64,000 bases of DNA from TMED27 sp041397865 (lineage in GTDB: Bacteria > Pseudomonadota > Alphaproteobacteria > Micavibrionales > Micavibrionaceae): NCBI GenBank assembly GCA_041397865.1, contig JAWKVT010000001.1, positions 992,001 to 1,056,000 on the forward strand, in the 5' to 3' direction. The notes below the pieces were generated by a model. The model was not told the origin of the DNA. It searched no databases and worked only from the letters and a program-made list of their open reading frames with translations. Positions 48,408-57,936 of this stretch are shown here, piece by piece. A program made the position numbers and the translations under genes. Each line of letters starts with the position of its first letter. Position 1 is the first letter of the stretch.

Positions 48408-49382
48408 ATGGACTTGCAGACGATTTATGCCGCCATTGGTTTTTTGCTCGCCGCCTACGCCGTAGTCGGCAACGACTCGGTCCAGACCCTTGGAACCTTC
48501 ATCGCCTCCAACACGCGGATTATCAAATGGTATTGGCTATGGCTCGCCGCCAGCGTCGTTCTGGTCTTCACGCTTGTCTATGGCTGGCACATTAATAACG
48601 GTGATATTTCCTATGGCCGCTTGGCGAAAATCCCCCCTGTTACCTTCCAGTGGTACCACGCAGCTGCGCCTGCCGTACTGGTCTTGCTCACGCGGGTCGG
48701 CATACCCGTTTCAACGACGTTCCTTGTCCTGTCGGTCTTCGCATCAACTGTTATCCTTGAAAAAGTCCTCGTCAAAAGCGTAGTCGGCTATGGCCTTGCC
48801 GCTATGTGCTCCTACGCCTTGTGGATGATTATGGGACACTTCATCAATGAAAAATTCAATACGGTCAAAAAAGGCACGCGGCTGGGCTGGCGCATCGCAC
48901 AATGGTTCGCAACAGGCTTCCTGTGGTTCACATGGCTCTCGCACGATATGGCCAACATCGCCGTATACCTGCCACGCCAGCTCCCTTTTGATATGCTGAT
49001 CGGCGTACTGGCCATCCTTATATTCTGGCTCGGCTATATTTTCTACACCCATGGCGGGAAAATACAAAAAATCGTGTTGGAAAAAACCGGCTCGCGCTTC
49101 ATCCGCTCCGCCACAATCATTGATTTAGTCTACGCCATGATCCTTTGGTACTTTAAAGAGCTGAACTCCATCCCCATGTCCACAACATGGGTGTTTGTCG
49201 GCGTACTGACGGGGCGCGAACTCGCCATCGCATCTGTACACCGCAACACTTATAAATTCGGCTACGTCTTCCCGATTATCGGCAGAGATTTCCTGAAAAT
49301 GGTTATCGGATTAAGCGTTTCCATCGCTATCGTTCTATCCGTACATTACATTTTTATGCCGGACCCCTCTACCCTCGAATAA
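48408..49382 (+). CDS. PiT-like inorganic phosphate (or related anion) permease
   Basis: 324 aa from the ATG with AAGGA ~10 bp upstream; about nine membrane helices. Two inverted PiT-type signatures are visible: VVGNDSVQTLGTFIASN near the N-terminus and FTWLSHDMANIAVYLPR in the middle (family pattern GxNDxxN and related). Shorter than classic Pit, with substitutions in the second signature, so the substrate is uncertain. No regulator next to it. Confidence 0.7.
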   Translation: MDLQTIYAAIGFLLAAYAVVGNDSVQTLGTFIASNTRIIKWYWLWLAASVVLVFTLVYGWHINNGDISYGRLAKIPPVTFQWYHAAAPAVLVLLTRVGIPVSTTFLVLSVFASTVILEKVLVKSVVGYGLAAMCSYALWMIMGHFINEKFNTVKKGTRLGWRIAQWFATGFLWFTWLSHDMANIAVYLPRQLPFDMLIGVLAILIFWLGYIFYTHGGKIQKIVLEKTGSRFIRSATIIDLVYAMILWYFKELNSIPMSTTWVFVGVLTGRELAIASVHRNTYKFGYVFPIIGRDFLKMVIGLSVSIAIVLSVHYIFMPDPSTLE

Positions 49383-49420
49383 AATCGCAAAACGCACATC
49401 ACGGATATTGACCTAACCTA

Positions 49421-49448
49421 CAGTTGCATGTTTAAATACATACAACTG
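49421..49448. promoter_or_regulatory. Inverted repeat upstream of the receiver gene
   Basis: CAGTTGCATGT-TTAAAT-ACATACAACTG: 11-bp arms with one mismatch, centred ~50 bp before the ATG at 49486. Operator-like; no known consensus. Confidence 0.4.
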
Positions 49449-49485
49449 CGTTCTCCCTCGACCTCCACAACTCCGCGATACAACA

Positions 49486-50052
49486 ATGAGCGCAGCAGCC
49501 CCCAATGATAACTTTTTCAACCTCTCGGATCTCAGAATTCTGATTCTTGAGGATTTCGAATTTATGGCCGATTTAATGACCTCAATGCTCCGTAAATTCA
49601 AAATCCAAAGAATTTATTCAACCTGTACAGAAGCCGAAGCCAGAGACTTCTTAACCCGCTATTGCGCTGAAGATTCAGGAGAAAGCCAGATAGACCTTGT
49701 TATCACGGACCTTCTCCCCCCTAAACATGAGGGGCTGAAATTCCTCCAATGGATTCGCAGCAACAAAAGCGAAAACATAAGATACATTCCCGTAATGTTT
49801 TGCAGCGCTCACACAAGCCAAAGCGTCGTCCTCAAAGGCCGGGATGTCGGCGCCAGCGAAATTCTGGTCAAACCGCTCTCCGCCGAAAAACTCGCACACC
49901 GCCTTCAATACATAATCGACAACCCCCGCCCCTTTATCAAAAGCCCGAATTTCAAAGGCCCGGACCGGCGGCGAAAAAAAACGGCCCTAACGTTCAACGA
50001 AAGACGAACCAGAACATGCGAAGACATAAAGGTTATTCATGAAGCCCGATAA
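49486..50052 (+). CDS. CheY-like receiver protein, 188 aa
   Basis: Receiver domain at ~18-145: ILILEDFEFMADLMTSMLRK (acidic pocket), the phospho-acceptor Asp in IDLVITDLLPPKHEG, the Ser/Thr switch in PVMFCSAHTS, and the Lys in SEILVKPLSAEKLAHR. The C-terminal ~45 residues are basic (GPDRRRKKTALTFNERRTRT) with no output domain. It overlaps the next gene by 14 bp; a chemoreceptor follows. Likely a signalling cluster. Confidence 0.85.
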   Translation: MSAAAPNDNFFNLSDLRILILEDFEFMADLMTSMLRKFKIQRIYSTCTEAEARDFLTRYCAEDSGESQIDLVITDLLPPKHEGLKFLQWIRSNKSENIRYIPVMFCSAHTSQSVVLKGRDVGASEILVKPLSAEKLAHRLQYIIDNPRPFIKSPNFKGPDRRRKKTALTFNERRTRTCEDIKVIHEAR

Positions 50053-50584
50053 ACAAAACGAAACCGGCGCGGATGAAATCGAAATTATCCACCGGATCAA
50101 CAGGCTCAAAGAAAAAGTCAGCGCCCCCGCCGTTCAAAACAAAAACGGCTGCGTTAACCCCCGCCACATTACAGAGGCGCAAAGCGTTATCGACGCTACA
50201 CAAGACGATTGCACGCAAGCCCTGAGCCACGCCATAGAAAACCTTGAAACCATGTGGAAGAAAACCTCAGAGCATAACGAAGAAAACCGGCAAAGCACTC
50301 TTCACGAAATTCACCGCCATGCCAATTTCATCAAAGACATCGCATCAACCTACCATCATGAACTAATGAGCTATTTCGGCCAATCCCTGCGCGATCTGAC
50401 AGACCGGATCGACATCGCCAACACCGCCCACAGAACCATCGTAAAAGCCCATATCGACGTCATGAATATTGCCCTCCAAAACAGCGTAAAAACGGACAAG
50501 GGTGATTTGGCCAAGGAATTAAAACAAATGCTTGAAAAAGCCATTCACCGGCATTTTCCTGCATGCGCAGCCGAAAACGGCTGA
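50039..50584 (+). CDS. Hypothetical helical protein, 181 aa
   Basis: Predicted all-helical and soluble; His-rich helix TLHEIHRHANFIKDIASTYH and HELMSYFGQSLRDLTDRIDI. No domain assigned. It starts inside the receiver gene (14-bp overlap), so it is co-translated with it and probably acts with it. Confidence 0.6.
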   Translation: MKPDKQNETGADEIEIIHRINRLKEKVSAPAVQNKNGCVNPRHITEAQSVIDATQDDCTQALSHAIENLETMWKKTSEHNEENRQSTLHEIHRHANFIKDIASTYHHELMSYFGQSLRDLTDRIDIANTAHRTIVKAHIDVMNIALQNSVKTDKGDLAKELKQMLEKAIHRHFPACAAENG

Positions 50585-50660
50585 CACGCCGGACGAAAAA
50601 ACCGTCCCGACCCGCGCTTACCCTCCAATAGTATGCGCCCTTTTTCTTGCGTGTAATCCA

Positions 50661-50669
50661 TGATATAAT
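50661..50669 (+). promoter_or_regulatory. Extended -10 promoter of the chemoreceptor gene
   Basis: TGATATAAT is a perfect extended -10 (TGnTATAAT), 45 bp before the start at 50714; no good -35 box is present, which is normal for this promoter class. An AAGGA ribosome site precedes the ATG. Confidence 0.5.
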
Positions 50670-50713
50670 TAAAACTATTGTGAATTAAAAAGCCATACCC
50701 TAAGGAAGCAAAA

Positions 50714-52261
50714 ATGCCGTCAAAAACCGCATCAAAACCTCTGCGTTTCAGCAACTTATACTCCCCCCGTAAAAGCGCTGATGAAATGCGCGACATTCTC
50801 ACCGCGCTCGGAAAATCGCAGGCCACGATTGAGTTCACCCCCGACGGCACAATCCTTGACGCCAATGAAAATTTCCTAAACGCTATGGACTACACGCTTG
50901 ACGAAATCAAAGGCCAGCACCACAGCATGTTCGCCGACCCACAATACGCCGACAGCCCGGAGTATAAAGACTTCTGGGAACGCCTGCGTGCCGGGGAGTT
51001 TCAAGCCGGACAATTCAAACGCTTAGGAAAAAACGGTAAGGAAATCTGGATCGAGGCCTCTTATAACCCAGTTATAAGAAAAAACGGTAAACCCTATAAG
51101 ATCGTCAAATACGCCACCGACATCACGCAAAAAAGCCTCGAAACCGCAGAACTTAACGGACTGGTCGATGCCATAAACAGATCCCAGGCCGTCATCCATT
51201 TTGAAATGGACGGCACAATCCTCGACGCCAACGAAAACTTCCTTGGCACAATGGGCTACACCCTTGACGAAATCAAAGGCCGGCACCACAGCATGTTCGC
51301 CGACCCACAATACGCCGCCAGTCAGGAATACAAAGACTTCTGGGAACGCCTGCGCGCCGGAGAGTTTCAAGCCGGGCAATATAAACGCTTTGGCAAGGAC
51401 AGTAAGGAAATCTGGATCGAAGCCTCCTACAATCCCATTCTCGATATGAACGGCAAACCTTTTAAGGTCACAAAATTCGCAACCGATCTAACCCCGCGCA
51501 AAGAAGAAAACCGGCAACTGGCCTCGGACTTTGAAACCAACGTGCAGTCACTGGTGAAAACCGTCGCTGCCTCTGCAATCCAGATGCAAGGCACAGCGCA
51601 AAGTCTTGCTGCCGCAGCCGAAGAAACAAGCAGCCAGTCAAATACCGTCGCCGCAGCAACCGAAGAGCTATCCGCCTCGGTCAATGAAATCTCAGCCCAA
51701 ATCACCCACTCGGTTAAAATCGTCGATGAAGCCGTGGAACAAGCCAAAAAATCGGAACAACTCGTCGCCGGGCTTGTGGAAGCCGCAACGAAAATAGGCG
51801 AAGTGACATCACTCATTTCCGATATCGCCGACCAGACCAACCTTCTGGCCCTCAACGCCACCATTGAAGCAGCCCGCGCCGGAGAAGCCGGAAAAGGCTT
51901 CGCCGTCGTCGCTTCGGAAGTTAAAGGACTGGCCGCAGAAACAGCCAAAGCAACCGAAGAAATAAAATTGCAAATCAATGACATTCAGGATGTAAGCAAC
52001 AATACCGCCGAAGCCATAAAAACCATTACAAGCGTCATCGGACAGGTTAGCGAAATAAGCACAGCCATTTCCGGCGCTGTAGAAGAGCAATCTGCCGCAA
52101 CGAAAGAAGTCTCGGCGAATATCACCGGCGTACAGGCTGCCGCAAGCCAATCCGGACAAACCTCGACAGACCTGCTCGACGTTGCCAAAGCCCTGTCCGG
52201 CAACTCCGAAGATCTGCAAGAGCGCGTTGTCGCCTTCCTCCAAAAGGTCCGGACGATGTAA
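50714..52261 (+). CDS. Soluble methyl-accepting chemotaxis protein with two PAS domains
   Basis: 515 aa, no membrane segment. Two PAS domains (~30-140 and ~152-262) are nearly identical: TILDANENFLNAMDYTLDEI / TILDANENFLGTMGYTLDEI, then HHSMFADPQYA in both and EFQAGQFKR / EFQAGQYKR. The C-terminal signalling domain has the conserved tip SDIADQTNLLALNATIEAAR and GKGFAVVASEVKGLA. It should talk to CheW/CheA. The PAS type resembles redox/haem-sensing Aer-like domains, but the ligand is unknown. Confidence 0.93.
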   Translation: MPSKTASKPLRFSNLYSPRKSADEMRDILTALGKSQATIEFTPDGTILDANENFLNAMDYTLDEIKGQHHSMFADPQYADSPEYKDFWERLRAGEFQAGQFKRLGKNGKEIWIEASYNPVIRKNGKPYKIVKYATDITQKSLETAELNGLVDAINRSQAVIHFEMDGTILDANENFLGTMGYTLDEIKGRHHSMFADPQYAASQEYKDFWERLRAGEFQAGQYKRFGKDSKEIWIEASYNPILDMNGKPFKVTKFATDLTPRKEENRQLASDFETNVQSLVKTVAASAIQMQGTAQSLAAAAEETSSQSNTVAAATEELSASVNEISAQITHSVKIVDEAVEQAKKSEQLVAGLVEAATKIGEVTSLISDIADQTNLLALNATIEAARAGEAGKGFAVVASEVKGLAAETAKATEEIKLQINDIQDVSNNTAEAIKTITSVIGQVSEISTAISGAVEEQSAATKEVSANITGVQAAASQSGQTSTDLLDVAKALSGNSEDLQERVVAFLQKVRTM

Positions 52262-52340
52262 CAGCGCCCGGAAATCCCGTTTCTCCCCTTTATTCCTTGC
52301 CAAAAACACATTAAGATCAGACAAAAAGGGGAATACAGCT

Positions 52341-52739
52341 ATGGCCGTTGCCGATGATCTTCAGATCATGAAACACAACAAGGGTGATCGTATCATCACT
52401 CAGGGCGAGAAATCCGACAAAGCCTACATGATCCTCTCAGGCCGCGTGCGCGTCTATCTGGAAGACGGCACAAAAGTTGTCGATCTCGCCGAACTGGGTG
52501 AAGACGAAATTTTCGGCGAAAGCGCAATTTTCAACGGCGGGGCTTACGGCGCGAATGTTGACGCCCTCGAAGATTGCGAACTCTATGTCATCACCCCGCA
52601 GGCCTTAACCAATATGCTCGGAAGCGCCGACCCGATCATCCGCGCTCTCCTTCAAATGCTCATAACCCGGCTCAAGGCCACAAACGAAGCGCTTCTTAAA
52701 AGCGAAACACGCGAATTCATGGACATCGCGCTGATATAA
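52341..52739 (+). CDS. Cyclic-nucleotide-binding domain protein, 132 aa
   Basis: Start MAVADDLQIMKHNKGDRIIT with AAAAAGGGG upstream. A single cNMP-binding beta-barrel: GEKSDKAYMILSGRVRVYLE and the phosphate-cassette region EDEIFGESAIFNGG. The canonical Arg of the cassette (usually R-A) is replaced by YGANV, so nucleotide binding is uncertain. No DNA-binding helix. Its stop overlaps the next start (TAATG). Confidence 0.8.
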   Translation: MAVADDLQIMKHNKGDRIITQGEKSDKAYMILSGRVRVYLEDGTKVVDLAELGEDEIFGESAIFNGGAYGANVDALEDCELYVITPQALTNMLGSADPIIRALLQMLITRLKATNEALLKSETREFMDIALI

Positions 52740-53644
52740 TGGCCGCCGGAAGCAAAAAAGTCATCCTCGCCGCGCTGGTTGGCAACACCCTGATTGCTAT
52801 TACAAAATTTGTGGCCGCCTCCATAACAGGCAGTTCAGCCATGTTTTCCGAAGGCATTCACTCACTCGTCGATACGGGGAATCAGGGGCTCCTCCTTTAC
52901 GGCCTTAAAGCCGCCAAAAAACCTGCCGATAAACGCTTTCCCTTCGGTCACGGCAAGGAAATCTATTTCTGGAGCTTCGTCGTCGCCATCCTGATTTTTG
53001 CTGTCGGCGCAGGTATTTCAATTTATGAGGGTGTGCATCATATTCTGCATCCGGCAGAAATCACAAACCCGCTCATCAACTATGTTGTTCTCGGCCTTGC
53101 CATCATTTTCGAAGGCGGTGCGCTCTGTATCGCGCTTAAGGAATTCAATAAATCCCGCGGGAAACTAGGCTACCTCAAAGCGGTACAACGCGGCAAAGAC
53201 CCCACCCTGTTCGTCGTCCTGTTCGAGGATTCCGCCGCTATGCTCGGCCTCATCGTTGCGCTCATCGGCGTCACCCTCACGCAAGTCACAGGGCAGCTTG
53301 TCTGGGACGGCGCTGCTTCGGTTGTCATCGGCATCATCCTCGGCGCAACCGCATTCTGGCTGGCCGTTGAAACCAAAGGCTTGCTCATCGGCGAAGGCGC
53401 GGATGCCGAAACCGTTCAAAATCTCGAAAAACTGGCAAACGCCCACAACGACATCGAAAAAGTCAACGAAATCCTGACCCTGCATATGGGTCCGGAATTT
53501 ATCCTCGCCAATATCAGCCTTGAATTTAAAGACGGTCTGGAAACAGGCCGCATCGAAAAAATTATCCACGCTCTGGACAAAGCCATCAAAGCCGAGCATC
53601 CTTACATCAAACGTATATTCATAGAGACAGAAACATCATCATGA
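52739..53644 (+). CDS. Cation diffusion facilitator metal exporter
   Basis: 301 aa. Membrane part ~1-210 with six helices; metal site in SSAMFSEGIHSLVDTGNQGL and VVLFEDSAAMLGLIVALIG. A cytoplasmic ferredoxin-like C-terminal domain follows (HNDIEKVNEILTLHMGPEFI). FPFGHGKEIYFWSFV is family-typical. The metal (Zn, Fe or Mn) is not determined. Coupled to both neighbours (1-bp and 4-bp overlaps). Confidence 0.9.
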   Translation: MAAGSKKVILAALVGNTLIAITKFVAASITGSSAMFSEGIHSLVDTGNQGLLLYGLKAAKKPADKRFPFGHGKEIYFWSFVVAILIFAVGAGISIYEGVHHILHPAEITNPLINYVVLGLAIIFEGGALCIALKEFNKSRGKLGYLKAVQRGKDPTLFVVLFEDSAAMLGLIVALIGVTLTQVTGQLVWDGAASVVIGIILGATAFWLAVETKGLLIGEGADAETVQNLEKLANAHNDIEKVNEILTLHMGPEFILANISLEFKDGLETGRIEKIIHALDKAIKAEHPYIKRIFIETETSS

Positions 53645-54426
53645 GCGATTTGAACGGAAAAACGGCCATCATCACAGGCTCCACAAGCGGCATAGGACTG
53701 GCTCTGGCACACGGACTGGCGGATGCAGGTGTCAACATCGTCATAAACGGCTTCGGCGATGAAGGCGAAATTGAAAAGGAACGCGCAAACCTCGAAAGCA
53801 AAGGCATAAAAGCGCTCTATCACGGCGCGGATATGACCAAGCCGGACGAAATCGAAGACCTCGTCAACACCGCCAATAAAGAGTTTGGCTCTGTGGATAT
53901 CCTTGTGAACAACGCGGGAATACAATTCGTCTCCCCTGTGGAAGAGTTCCCCCCCGAAAAATGGGACGCCATCATCGCCATTAATATGAGCAGCGCCTTC
54001 CACACCATCCGCCACGCATTGCCCCTCATGAAGAAACAAGGCTGGGGCCGCATCATTAACATCGCCTCCGCCCACGGCCTCGTCGCCTCACCTTATAAAA
54101 GCGCCTACGTCACCGCCAAACACGGCATACTGGGCCTCACCAAAACCATCGCGCTGGAATGCGCCGAAAACAACGTCACCGTCAACGCCATATGCCCCGG
54201 CTACGTTAAAACCCCGCTTGTTGAGGGGCAAATCGCCGACACAGCCAAAGCCCGCGGTATCACGGAGGAAGAAGTCGTCAACGACGTCCTGCTCAAAGCG
54301 CAATGGACCAAAAAATTCGTCAAAACCGAAGACTTGGCCGAACTCACGCTTTTCCTGTGTTCCGATGCTGCGCAAAACATGACCGGCGGCCACATCTCCA
54401 TAGACGGCGGCTGGACAGCGGCTTAA
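53641..54426 (+). CDS. bdhA: 3-hydroxybutyrate dehydrogenase
   Basis: 261 aa SDR enzyme. NAD motif TGSTSGIGLALAHGLADAGV, NNAGIQFVSPVEEFPPEKWD, the catalytic Ser-Tyr-Lys in NIASAHGLVASPYKSAYVTA and K of AKHG, AICPGYVKTPLVEGQI. The HGLVASP and PLVEGQI segments are typical of bacterial (R)-3-hydroxybutyrate dehydrogenases used in PHB turnover. ATGA overlap with the CDF gene. Confidence 0.9.
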   Translation: MSDLNGKTAIITGSTSGIGLALAHGLADAGVNIVINGFGDEGEIEKERANLESKGIKALYHGADMTKPDEIEDLVNTANKEFGSVDILVNNAGIQFVSPVEEFPPEKWDAIIAINMSSAFHTIRHALPLMKKQGWGRIINIASAHGLVASPYKSAYVTAKHGILGLTKTIALECAENNVTVNAICPGYVKTPLVEGQIADTAKARGITEEEVVNDVLLKAQWTKKFVKTEDLAELTLFLCSDAAQNMTGGHISIDGGWTAA

Positions 54427-54459
54427 ACTAGGCCTTTTCAACACCGGGAGGGGCAAAAA

Positions 54460-55209
54460 ATGACAACGTTTCGCACCCTCCTCATCGGCTTCACAGGCTC
54501 TATCCTGATCTGCATCCCTGTTTATCAATGGATCATGCACTACAAATTTTCTGTTTTCCCCCTTGGCTGGGCCGCCGCAGGACTAAATTATACAGCAACG
54601 TTCTTTCATGAAATCGGCCACACACTGGCCGCATGGTTTTACGGCTACCCCACACTGCCCATGTTTGATTTCACCCATGGCGGAGGAATGTCCGTCAGTT
54701 TTTCCGATAGCAACACTATAATTTTAGCCTGTGTTTGGGGCCTTTTAGCCTACGGAATATACCATTTTCGTACATATAAAATGCTCTCCGCAATCCTTGC
54801 ACTGCTACTGGCGCTCAACCTCTCCACCTTCTCAAATCATAACCTCCATATGAGCGTTATAGATTTCGCAGGACCGGGATTTGAAGCCCTGATCGCAGGG
54901 TTTTTCCTGTTTCGCGCAATCTTCAACCTCGCCCCGCGCGGCTCTTTTGAGCGCATCCTGAACGCCATATTCGGCTTTGGCTTGATCTTCAGAATTTTCA
55001 TTGAGTTCTATGCCCTGCTCCATAGCGAAGTCCACCGCCTGCTTTATTACACCCAAAAAGGAAGCCACGGATTTGGCGATTTTGACAAAATCGCAGACCG
55101 TTTTTACGGATTAAGCTTTGAAACCGTTATTTATAGCTGGACCGCTCTAACCTTTATATGCTTAGCACTCCCCTTCACCCTGCTTTTCTTTTCAAAAACA
55201 AAGCACTAA
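54460..55209 (+). CDS. M50-like membrane metallopeptidase, 249 aa
   Basis: Polytopic. ATFFHEIGHTLAAWFYGYPT holds the HExxH zinc motif within a membrane helix, as in site-2-protease relatives. The second zinc ligand (usually in an NPDG-like motif) is not clear; FAGPGFEALIAGFFLF may be its counterpart. RBS GGGAGGGG. It stands alone between bdhA and the FecR gene; the target is unknown. Confidence 0.7.
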   Translation: MTTFRTLLIGFTGSILICIPVYQWIMHYKFSVFPLGWAAAGLNYTATFFHEIGHTLAAWFYGYPTLPMFDFTHGGGMSVSFSDSNTIILACVWGLLAYGIYHFRTYKMLSAILALLLALNLSTFSNHNLHMSVIDFAGPGFEALIAGFFLFRAIFNLAPRGSFERILNAIFGFGLIFRIFIEFYALLHSEVHRLLYYTQKGSHGFGDFDKIADRFYGLSFETVIYSWTALTFICLALPFTLLFFSKTKH

Positions 55210-55298
55210 CCATACTCTCACCTCAAAAAGATAATTACATAAAATTTTATACAAAGATTATTACTTTTTAAGACTTTTACCATAAAATAATAATTGGA

Positions 55299-55313
55299 CC
55301 ATATTAAATATGG
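55299..55313. promoter_or_regulatory. Short palindrome in the leader of the FecR-domain gene
   Basis: CCATATT-A-AATATGG, perfect 7-bp arms, in the AT-rich 163-bp gap before 55373. Operator-like; no regulator suggested. Confidence 0.35.
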
Positions 55314-55372
55314 GCCTTTAACTAAAAAACAAAATTTAGGGTATATCGCGTATACACAAAGGGAACAGGGAC

Positions 55373-57874
55373 ATGGCTTACGATTTTTTCGGACAGGGAC
55401 CGTCAAACAACCAAAACATTATCCAGATTGAAGGAAAAACGGTAGAACTTCCCGATGCATCCTACATCCGCGATGCCGCCATGATACGTGATGGTGGGGA
55501 TTTAACCCTCGACGGCCCGCAAGGCACAGTAACAATCGAAGGCTATTTCTCAGCCGCAGAGACCCCCGACCTGACCGCCCCCGGTGGACTGGTCCTGACC
55601 CCCGAACTGGTTGAATCCTTTGCACGCAGCCCCGCAAGATTCGCTCAAAACGCAAGTATGAACGACGAAAGCCCCGTCGGCGCAGTAGATGAAGTTTCCG
55701 GCGAGGCCACAATCACGCATCTGGATGGCAGCGTTGAATCCGTTACAAAAGGAACACTGGTTTATCAGGGCGATGTTATTGAAACCAGCGCAGACGGCGC
55801 GGTGAATATTTCCTTCATCGACGATACAAGCTTCGCCGTTTCCGAAGAAGCCCGCCTGGCCATCGACGAATATGTATTCGACCCGGCAACCGAAGCCGGA
55901 TCACAGAATTTTTCCGTCCTCAAAGGCGTATTCGTCTTCACATCCGGCCTCATTGGCCGTGACGACCCCGACGATGTCAACATCGACACGCCAAGCGGCT
56001 CCATCGGCATTCGCGGCACAATCATCGCCGGAGATGTCGACACCGGCGAAATCACAGTCGTCGAAGGCGCCATCGTTCTGCGCGATCATAGCGGCAACGA
56101 AATGACGCTGGCCTCCCGATTTGAAACCGCGAAAATGGACGCCAATCTCGGCGGAATCAAAAACATGGGCAAAATGGGTGCGCAAGATATGGCGGACCGC
56201 TTCGTGAATGTGTCCGACGTATCACCAACATTATTCTCATCCATCAATGACGCCATGGCCGAACAGGCCCCGGATGCTGTGGAGGCGGTAAGCGAGTCGC
56301 AAGAAAGTTTTGACGCCGACGGCAGCGTTGATGAAAACAACGACGGCGAAGTTGATGGCACGCTCAACGAAACGGGCGGTGAAAGCACAGGCGAACAAAA
56401 TGGCGGCGGCGAAGAACCCGCCCCCACCGGCGAGGAAACCCTGCTGAAAGAAGGAGAACTTCTCGACAAACCACTGCTCTCACCCGAATCTGAACCCCTG
56501 CCGCCCCCTCCCTCAGATACCATGGGAACGGGCGATACGCTCGGCACAACAGACGAATTCACAGCAGATGACCCGTTAATGCAAACATCCACGTCTCAGG
56601 ATACCAACACGATAACAACAAGTTCAGGCGATAACACAACGACAGCAGGAGGAGACACAGCACTGCCGCCCCCTCCGCCGCCACAAGACCCAGACACGAT
56701 CCTGCCGCCACCGCTAAGCAGCGGCGATGGCAACATCGCGCCGATAAACTTTAACCACCTCCCCAGCACGCAAAAACTCCAGCATAGCGGCGCACCGGCA
56801 TCATTTTTCCACATATCCGACGGACAAACATGGAACTACCACTTTGATCTGGATTTCTTCGACAAAAACGCCGGGGACACCCTGACATATTCAATGACGC
56901 CCGGTGCGCTTCCGCCGAATGTCACGCTCGGAGCTATAAACCCGACCACCGGCCTATTGTCGATCACAGCCGGAACATTAACAGGAAGCAATGTCTTTAG
57001 CTTCACAATCACCGCAACCGACAACTCCGGCGCATCGGATTCATACACCTACAACTTCGTCACGGATCAAAAAACAGCCACCCTTGGCTCGTCTATAAAT
57101 TTCGTCAGCAGCGGCGTATATACAGACTCAGGAGGAACGGGCCTCCTTACGACAATCGGCAACACCAACACTGTGAGCAACACACTAATTTTTGCCGGCG
57201 CTGGTAACGATACCATCGTACTATCTAATGGCGATAATAACTATATCAACCTTGGAAATGACCTGAACGCCGTGACCATAAACAGCGCGGGAGGAAACTT
57301 TGACAACACCGTCGTCGGCGGCTTCCATAAAGACACCATCCAGCTTGATAACGTTTATAACAGAGTTTACGCCATGGATGGCGACGATGTCATCAAAATC
57401 AACATGGATGCGGGAAGCGCCGCCGCAGACCTGACCACAAATGCCCCGGCGCACGACATTTTCATCGACGGCGGTCATGATAATTTCGTCAACGCCGCCG
57501 CGCCGGACGGCAAAGGCGATACTCTTGTTTTGGAAGGAACCGGCGTCAACCTTAATTTCCAAAACATTAATGACGGTTATATCAAAGGGATAGAGCGCCT
57601 TGACCTGACACAAACAGCCGGCGCAAACATCACACTGGGAATCGCCGATGTCATACAAATGACAAACCATAACAATACGCTGATTATCCGCGCAGACGAT
57701 GACACCTTAAATTTTGTGGCAGGAGATTTTTCCGGCTTTACAAAACAAGAAAACCAGTCAATTGATGACGACGCAGGTGGCGCAGCCGCAACAAATTTCG
57801 ATGTCTATACAAACGGGAATGTCACATTACTGGTCGAAGACACCGGCGCGAGCATTAGCGGTCTACCGGCATAA
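55373..57874 (+). CDS. FecR-domain large surface protein with cadherin-like domain, 833 aa
   Basis: N-terminal module (1-100), then a FecR domain (~105-250: ATITHLDGSVESVTKGTLVY, VFTSGLIGRDDPDDVNIDTP, GSIGIRGTIIAG). An acidic and Pro-rich linker follows (~300-450). A cadherin/dystroglycan-like domain lies at ~465-560 (NPTTGLLSITAGTLTGSN, FTITATDNSGASDSYTYNF). The C-terminal ~260 residues have loose RTX-like turns (GAGNDTIVLSNGDNNYINL). No N-terminal signal peptide, so type I-like secretion is likely (inference). RBS AAGGGAACAGGG. Confidence 0.8.
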   Translation: MAYDFFGQGPSNNQNIIQIEGKTVELPDASYIRDAAMIRDGGDLTLDGPQGTVTIEGYFSAAETPDLTAPGGLVLTPELVESFARSPARFAQNASMNDESPVGAVDEVSGEATITHLDGSVESVTKGTLVYQGDVIETSADGAVNISFIDDTSFAVSEEARLAIDEYVFDPATEAGSQNFSVLKGVFVFTSGLIGRDDPDDVNIDTPSGSIGIRGTIIAGDVDTGEITVVEGAIVLRDHSGNEMTLASRFETAKMDANLGGIKNMGKMGAQDMADRFVNVSDVSPTLFSSINDAMAEQAPDAVEAVSESQESFDADGSVDENNDGEVDGTLNETGGESTGEQNGGGEEPAPTGEETLLKEGELLDKPLLSPESEPLPPPPSDTMGTGDTLGTTDEFTADDPLMQTSTSQDTNTITTSSGDNTTTAGGDTALPPPPPPQDPDTILPPPLSSGDGNIAPINFNHLPSTQKLQHSGAPASFFHISDGQTWNYHFDLDFFDKNAGDTLTYSMTPGALPPNVTLGAINPTTGLLSITAGTLTGSNVFSFTITATDNSGASDSYTYNFVTDQKTATLGSSINFVSSGVYTDSGGTGLLTTIGNTNTVSNTLIFAGAGNDTIVLSNGDNNYINLGNDLNAVTINSAGGNFDNTVVGGFHKDTIQLDNVYNRVYAMDGDDVIKINMDAGSAAADLTTNAPAHDIFIDGGHDNFVNAAAPDGKGDTLVLEGTGVNLNFQNINDGYIKGIERLDLTQTAGANITLGIADVIQMTNHNNTLIIRADDDTLNFVAGDFSGFTKQENQSIDDDAGGAAATNFDVYTNGNVTLLVEDTGASISGLPA

Positions 57875-57886
57875 AAAGCTCAAAAC

Positions 57887-57919
57887 AAAAAAGCCGCCAT
57901 TCATGTTGGCGGCTTTTTA
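57887..57919. terminator. Bidirectional intrinsic terminator
   Basis: AAAAAGCCGCCA ... TGGCGGCTTTTT: a 9-12 bp GC-rich stem with A-tract on one side and T-tract on the other. It sits between the convergent FecR-domain and PEP-CTERM genes and would serve both. Confidence 0.85.
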
Positions 57920-57936
57920 TTGGAAAGCATAAATCA

